From contig JASHOI010000613.1 of assembly GCA_030041195.1 (NCBI GenBank), positions 1 through 5,474 of the forward strand: a stretch of 5,474 bases of DNA, in the 5' to 3' direction. This DNA is from Streptosporangiaceae bacterium. GTDB taxonomy: Bacteria > Actinomycetota > Actinomycetes > Streptosporangiales > Streptosporangiaceae. The notes under the pieces are model-generated. The model was given only the letters and a program-made list of their open reading frames with translations. It was not told the origin of the DNA and made no database searches. Position numbers and translations under genes: made by a program. Shown here one piece after another: positions 4,193-5,474 of this stretch (position 1 is its first letter; every line of letters begins with the position of its first letter).

Positions 4193-5474
4193 ATGGGCAC
4201 CCGAACGACCACGGAGGGCACCCAGCCCGGACAGCCCGGGCAGCTCACCGTCCGGCCAGGCGCCACGGAGCGGGCCGGCGGCCGTGGGAGGACACACCTG
4301 ATCGCTGTCGCGGCGCTGACCGCGCTCGTCGCCGTCCTCTACTGCGCGTTCGCGCTGGCTCAGTTCTACACATTCCGGACCTCATCGTACGATCTGGTGA
4401 TCTTCGACGAGGCGGTCCGTTCGTACGCGCACTTCATGCCGGGAACCTCGATCATCAAGGGCCTGCACAACGGGTTCGGCCCGCACTTCTCCGAGCTTGG
4501 CGACCACTGGTCGCCGATCCTCGCGGCGCTGGCCCCGCTGTACTGGATCTACAGCGGCCCGCAGACGCTGCTCGTGGCGCAGGCGGTGCTTTTCGCGCTC
4601 GCGATCCCGCCGCTGTGGGTCTTCACCAGGCGGGCGTTCGGCGGCGGCAAAGACGGGATCGGCGGGCGAAAGGCCATCGTGGCCGCCTATCTCGTGTGCA
4701 TCGCCTACGCGCTGAGCTGGCCGATCGCGTCGGCCCTGGCGTTCGACTTCCATGAGGTGGCTTTTGCCCCCGTGCTCATCGCGGTGGCGCTGGAGCGGCT
4801 GCAGGCCGGCCGGCTGCGGACGGCCCTGATCGCGCTCGCGGCCCTGCTCCTGGTCAAGGAGGACATGGGCCTGCTGGTGGCCGGCCTCGGCATCTATCTC
4901 GCGGTGGCTCGCCCCCGTGTGGTGCGACGGCAGTTGCTGGTGGCCTGCATCCTGATCGCCGGGGGTCTGCTGGACACCGTCATCGCGACGTACGTCCTGA
5001 TCCCGGCCTTCGGCGGCCGCTCGGACTACTACTGGGCGTACACGGCCCTGGGCCTCAATGGCCAGCAGGCCATCGTGCACCTGATCACCCACCCGATCAG
5101 TTCGCTGCAGCTGCTGATCACGCCACGGGTCAAGCTCGTCACGATGCTCTGGCTGTTCGGGGCGTTCTGCTTCCTCCCGCTGCGGTCGCCGATCGCGCTC
5201 GCGACGATCCCGCTGCTGCTCGAGCGGATGATGGCGAACCTGTTCGGCAACTGGTGGGTCACGTCTTACCAATACAACGCCTACCTGGTGATCATCCTGG
5301 TGTGCGCGGCGGTCGACGGTGCCGCCCGGCTCGACCGGTCGTTGCTGCTGCGGCGCTACCTCGCTGCGGAGCGTGCCGGGCAGCCAGCCACCGAGGCGGC
5401 ACCGGCCGGCACAGCCGACGGCGCGCCTGCTGCCGCCGCCGATGCGGACCCCGGGCCGCCGGAGAGCCCGGCCA
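4193..5474 (+). CDS. DUF2079 family polytopic membrane protein, GT-C-like (3' end outside the window)
   Basis: 427 residues are visible with no stop before the window end. The protein is multi-spanning. Segments that mark DUF2079 appear in order: YDLVIFDEAVRSYAHF (66-81), GPHFSELGDHWSPIL (96-110), FDFHEVAF (184-191), LVKEDMGL (220-227), YYWAYTALG (279-287), LPLRSP (328-333) and YQYNAYLVIILVCAAVDGAARL (359-380, split by no gap). As I recall, the family is grouped with GT-C glycosyltransferases; Asp67 and Asp72 near the end of TM1 are plausible equivalents of the catalytic acidic residues. TM1 is about 35-58. The last visible 37 residues are a hydrophilic Ala/Pro-rich tail, so the true end is probably close. 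ATG 4193 is the first ATG or GTG after an in-frame TGA at 4100, so the start is nearly forced. Family membership is quite sure; biochemical function is unknown and a sugar-transfer role is inference. Confidence 0.88.
   Translation, partial: MGTRTTTEGTQPGQPGQLTVRPGATERAGGRGRTHLIAVAALTALVAVLYCAFALAQFYTFRTSSYDLVIFDEAVRSYAHFMPGTSIIKGLHNGFGPHFSELGDHWSPILAALAPLYWIYSGPQTLLVAQAVLFALAIPPLWVFTRRAFGGGKDGIGGRKAIVAAYLVCIAYALSWPIASALAFDFHEVAFAPVLIAVALERLQAGRLRTALIALAALLLVKEDMGLLVAGLGIYLAVARPRVVRRQLLVACILIAGGLLDTVIATYVLIPAFGGRSDYYWAYTALGLNGQQAIVHLITHPISSLQLLITPRVKLVTMLWLFGAFCFLPLRSPIALATIPLLLERMMANLFGNWWVTSYQYNAYLVIILVCAAVDGAARLDRSLLLRRYLAAERAGQPATEAAPAGTADGAPAAAADADPGPPESPA

Noticed and set aside
4129..4755. 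Plus-strand frame overlapping the start of the DUF2079 gene
   Set aside because: Arg/Ala/Pro-rich frame-shifted translation without family features; the frame from 4193 contains the conserved motifs and stays open to the window end.
4382..5272. Open frame on the minus strand (296 codons) opposite the DUF2079 gene
   Set aside because: Arg/Asp/Glu/Gln-rich antisense frame; the plus-strand frame carries ordered DUF2079 motifs.

Overview
This is a 5.5 kb stretch of very GC-rich DNA with a strong G/C bias at third codon positions, GTG starts, sparse Shine-Dalgarno sites and apparently leaderless promoters. These traits point to an actinomycete (Actinomycetota, probably a filamentous genus), though nothing here identifies the genus. 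Four protein genes are well supported. A fifth small ORF is doubtful. I see no tRNA, rRNA, CRISPR array, insertion sequence or attachment site.

Left part (1-2081): a divergent regulator/exporter pair. On the minus strand (116-559) lies an HxlR-family winged-helix regulator with one N-terminal cysteine and a C-terminal CxH...CxxC cluster. On the plus strand (648-2081) lies a DHA2-type, 14-TM major facilitator superfamily drug/metabolite exporter. Their 88-bp shared intergenic region carries a 35-bp near-perfect palindrome (586-620) that overlaps the predicted core promoter of the exporter and the upstream promoter region of the regulator. The simplest reading is a self-contained efflux switch: the regulator represses the exporter, and probably itself, until a ligand or reactive electrophile releases it.

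Middle (2082-2407): a 326-bp gap with a weak 73-aa ORF (2092-2313), then a leader-like stretch with two hairpins and a short CAGCCG/CGGCTG/CAGCCG alternation that could give alternative RNA folds ahead of the next gene.

Right part (2408-5474): two co-directional polytopic membrane proteins that resemble the GT-C class of lipid-phosphosugar-dependent glycosyltransferases. The first (2408-4057) looks like an ArnT/PMT-type (GT39-like) enzyme. The second (4193 to the window end, incomplete) is a DUF2079 protein, a family with no characterised function that I know of. A terminator-like hairpin and two tandem perfect inverted repeats separate them, and the second gene appears to have its own near-leaderless promoter, so they may be co-located rather than co-transcribed. 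They probably act on cell-envelope glycans or glycolipids, but the substrate cannot be read from sequence.

I do not see a convincing new multi-gene system. The points most worth following up are the HxlR operator, a perfect 12-bp inverted repeat inside the GT-C coding sequence, and the uncharacterised DUF2079 gene with its twin-palindrome upstream region.
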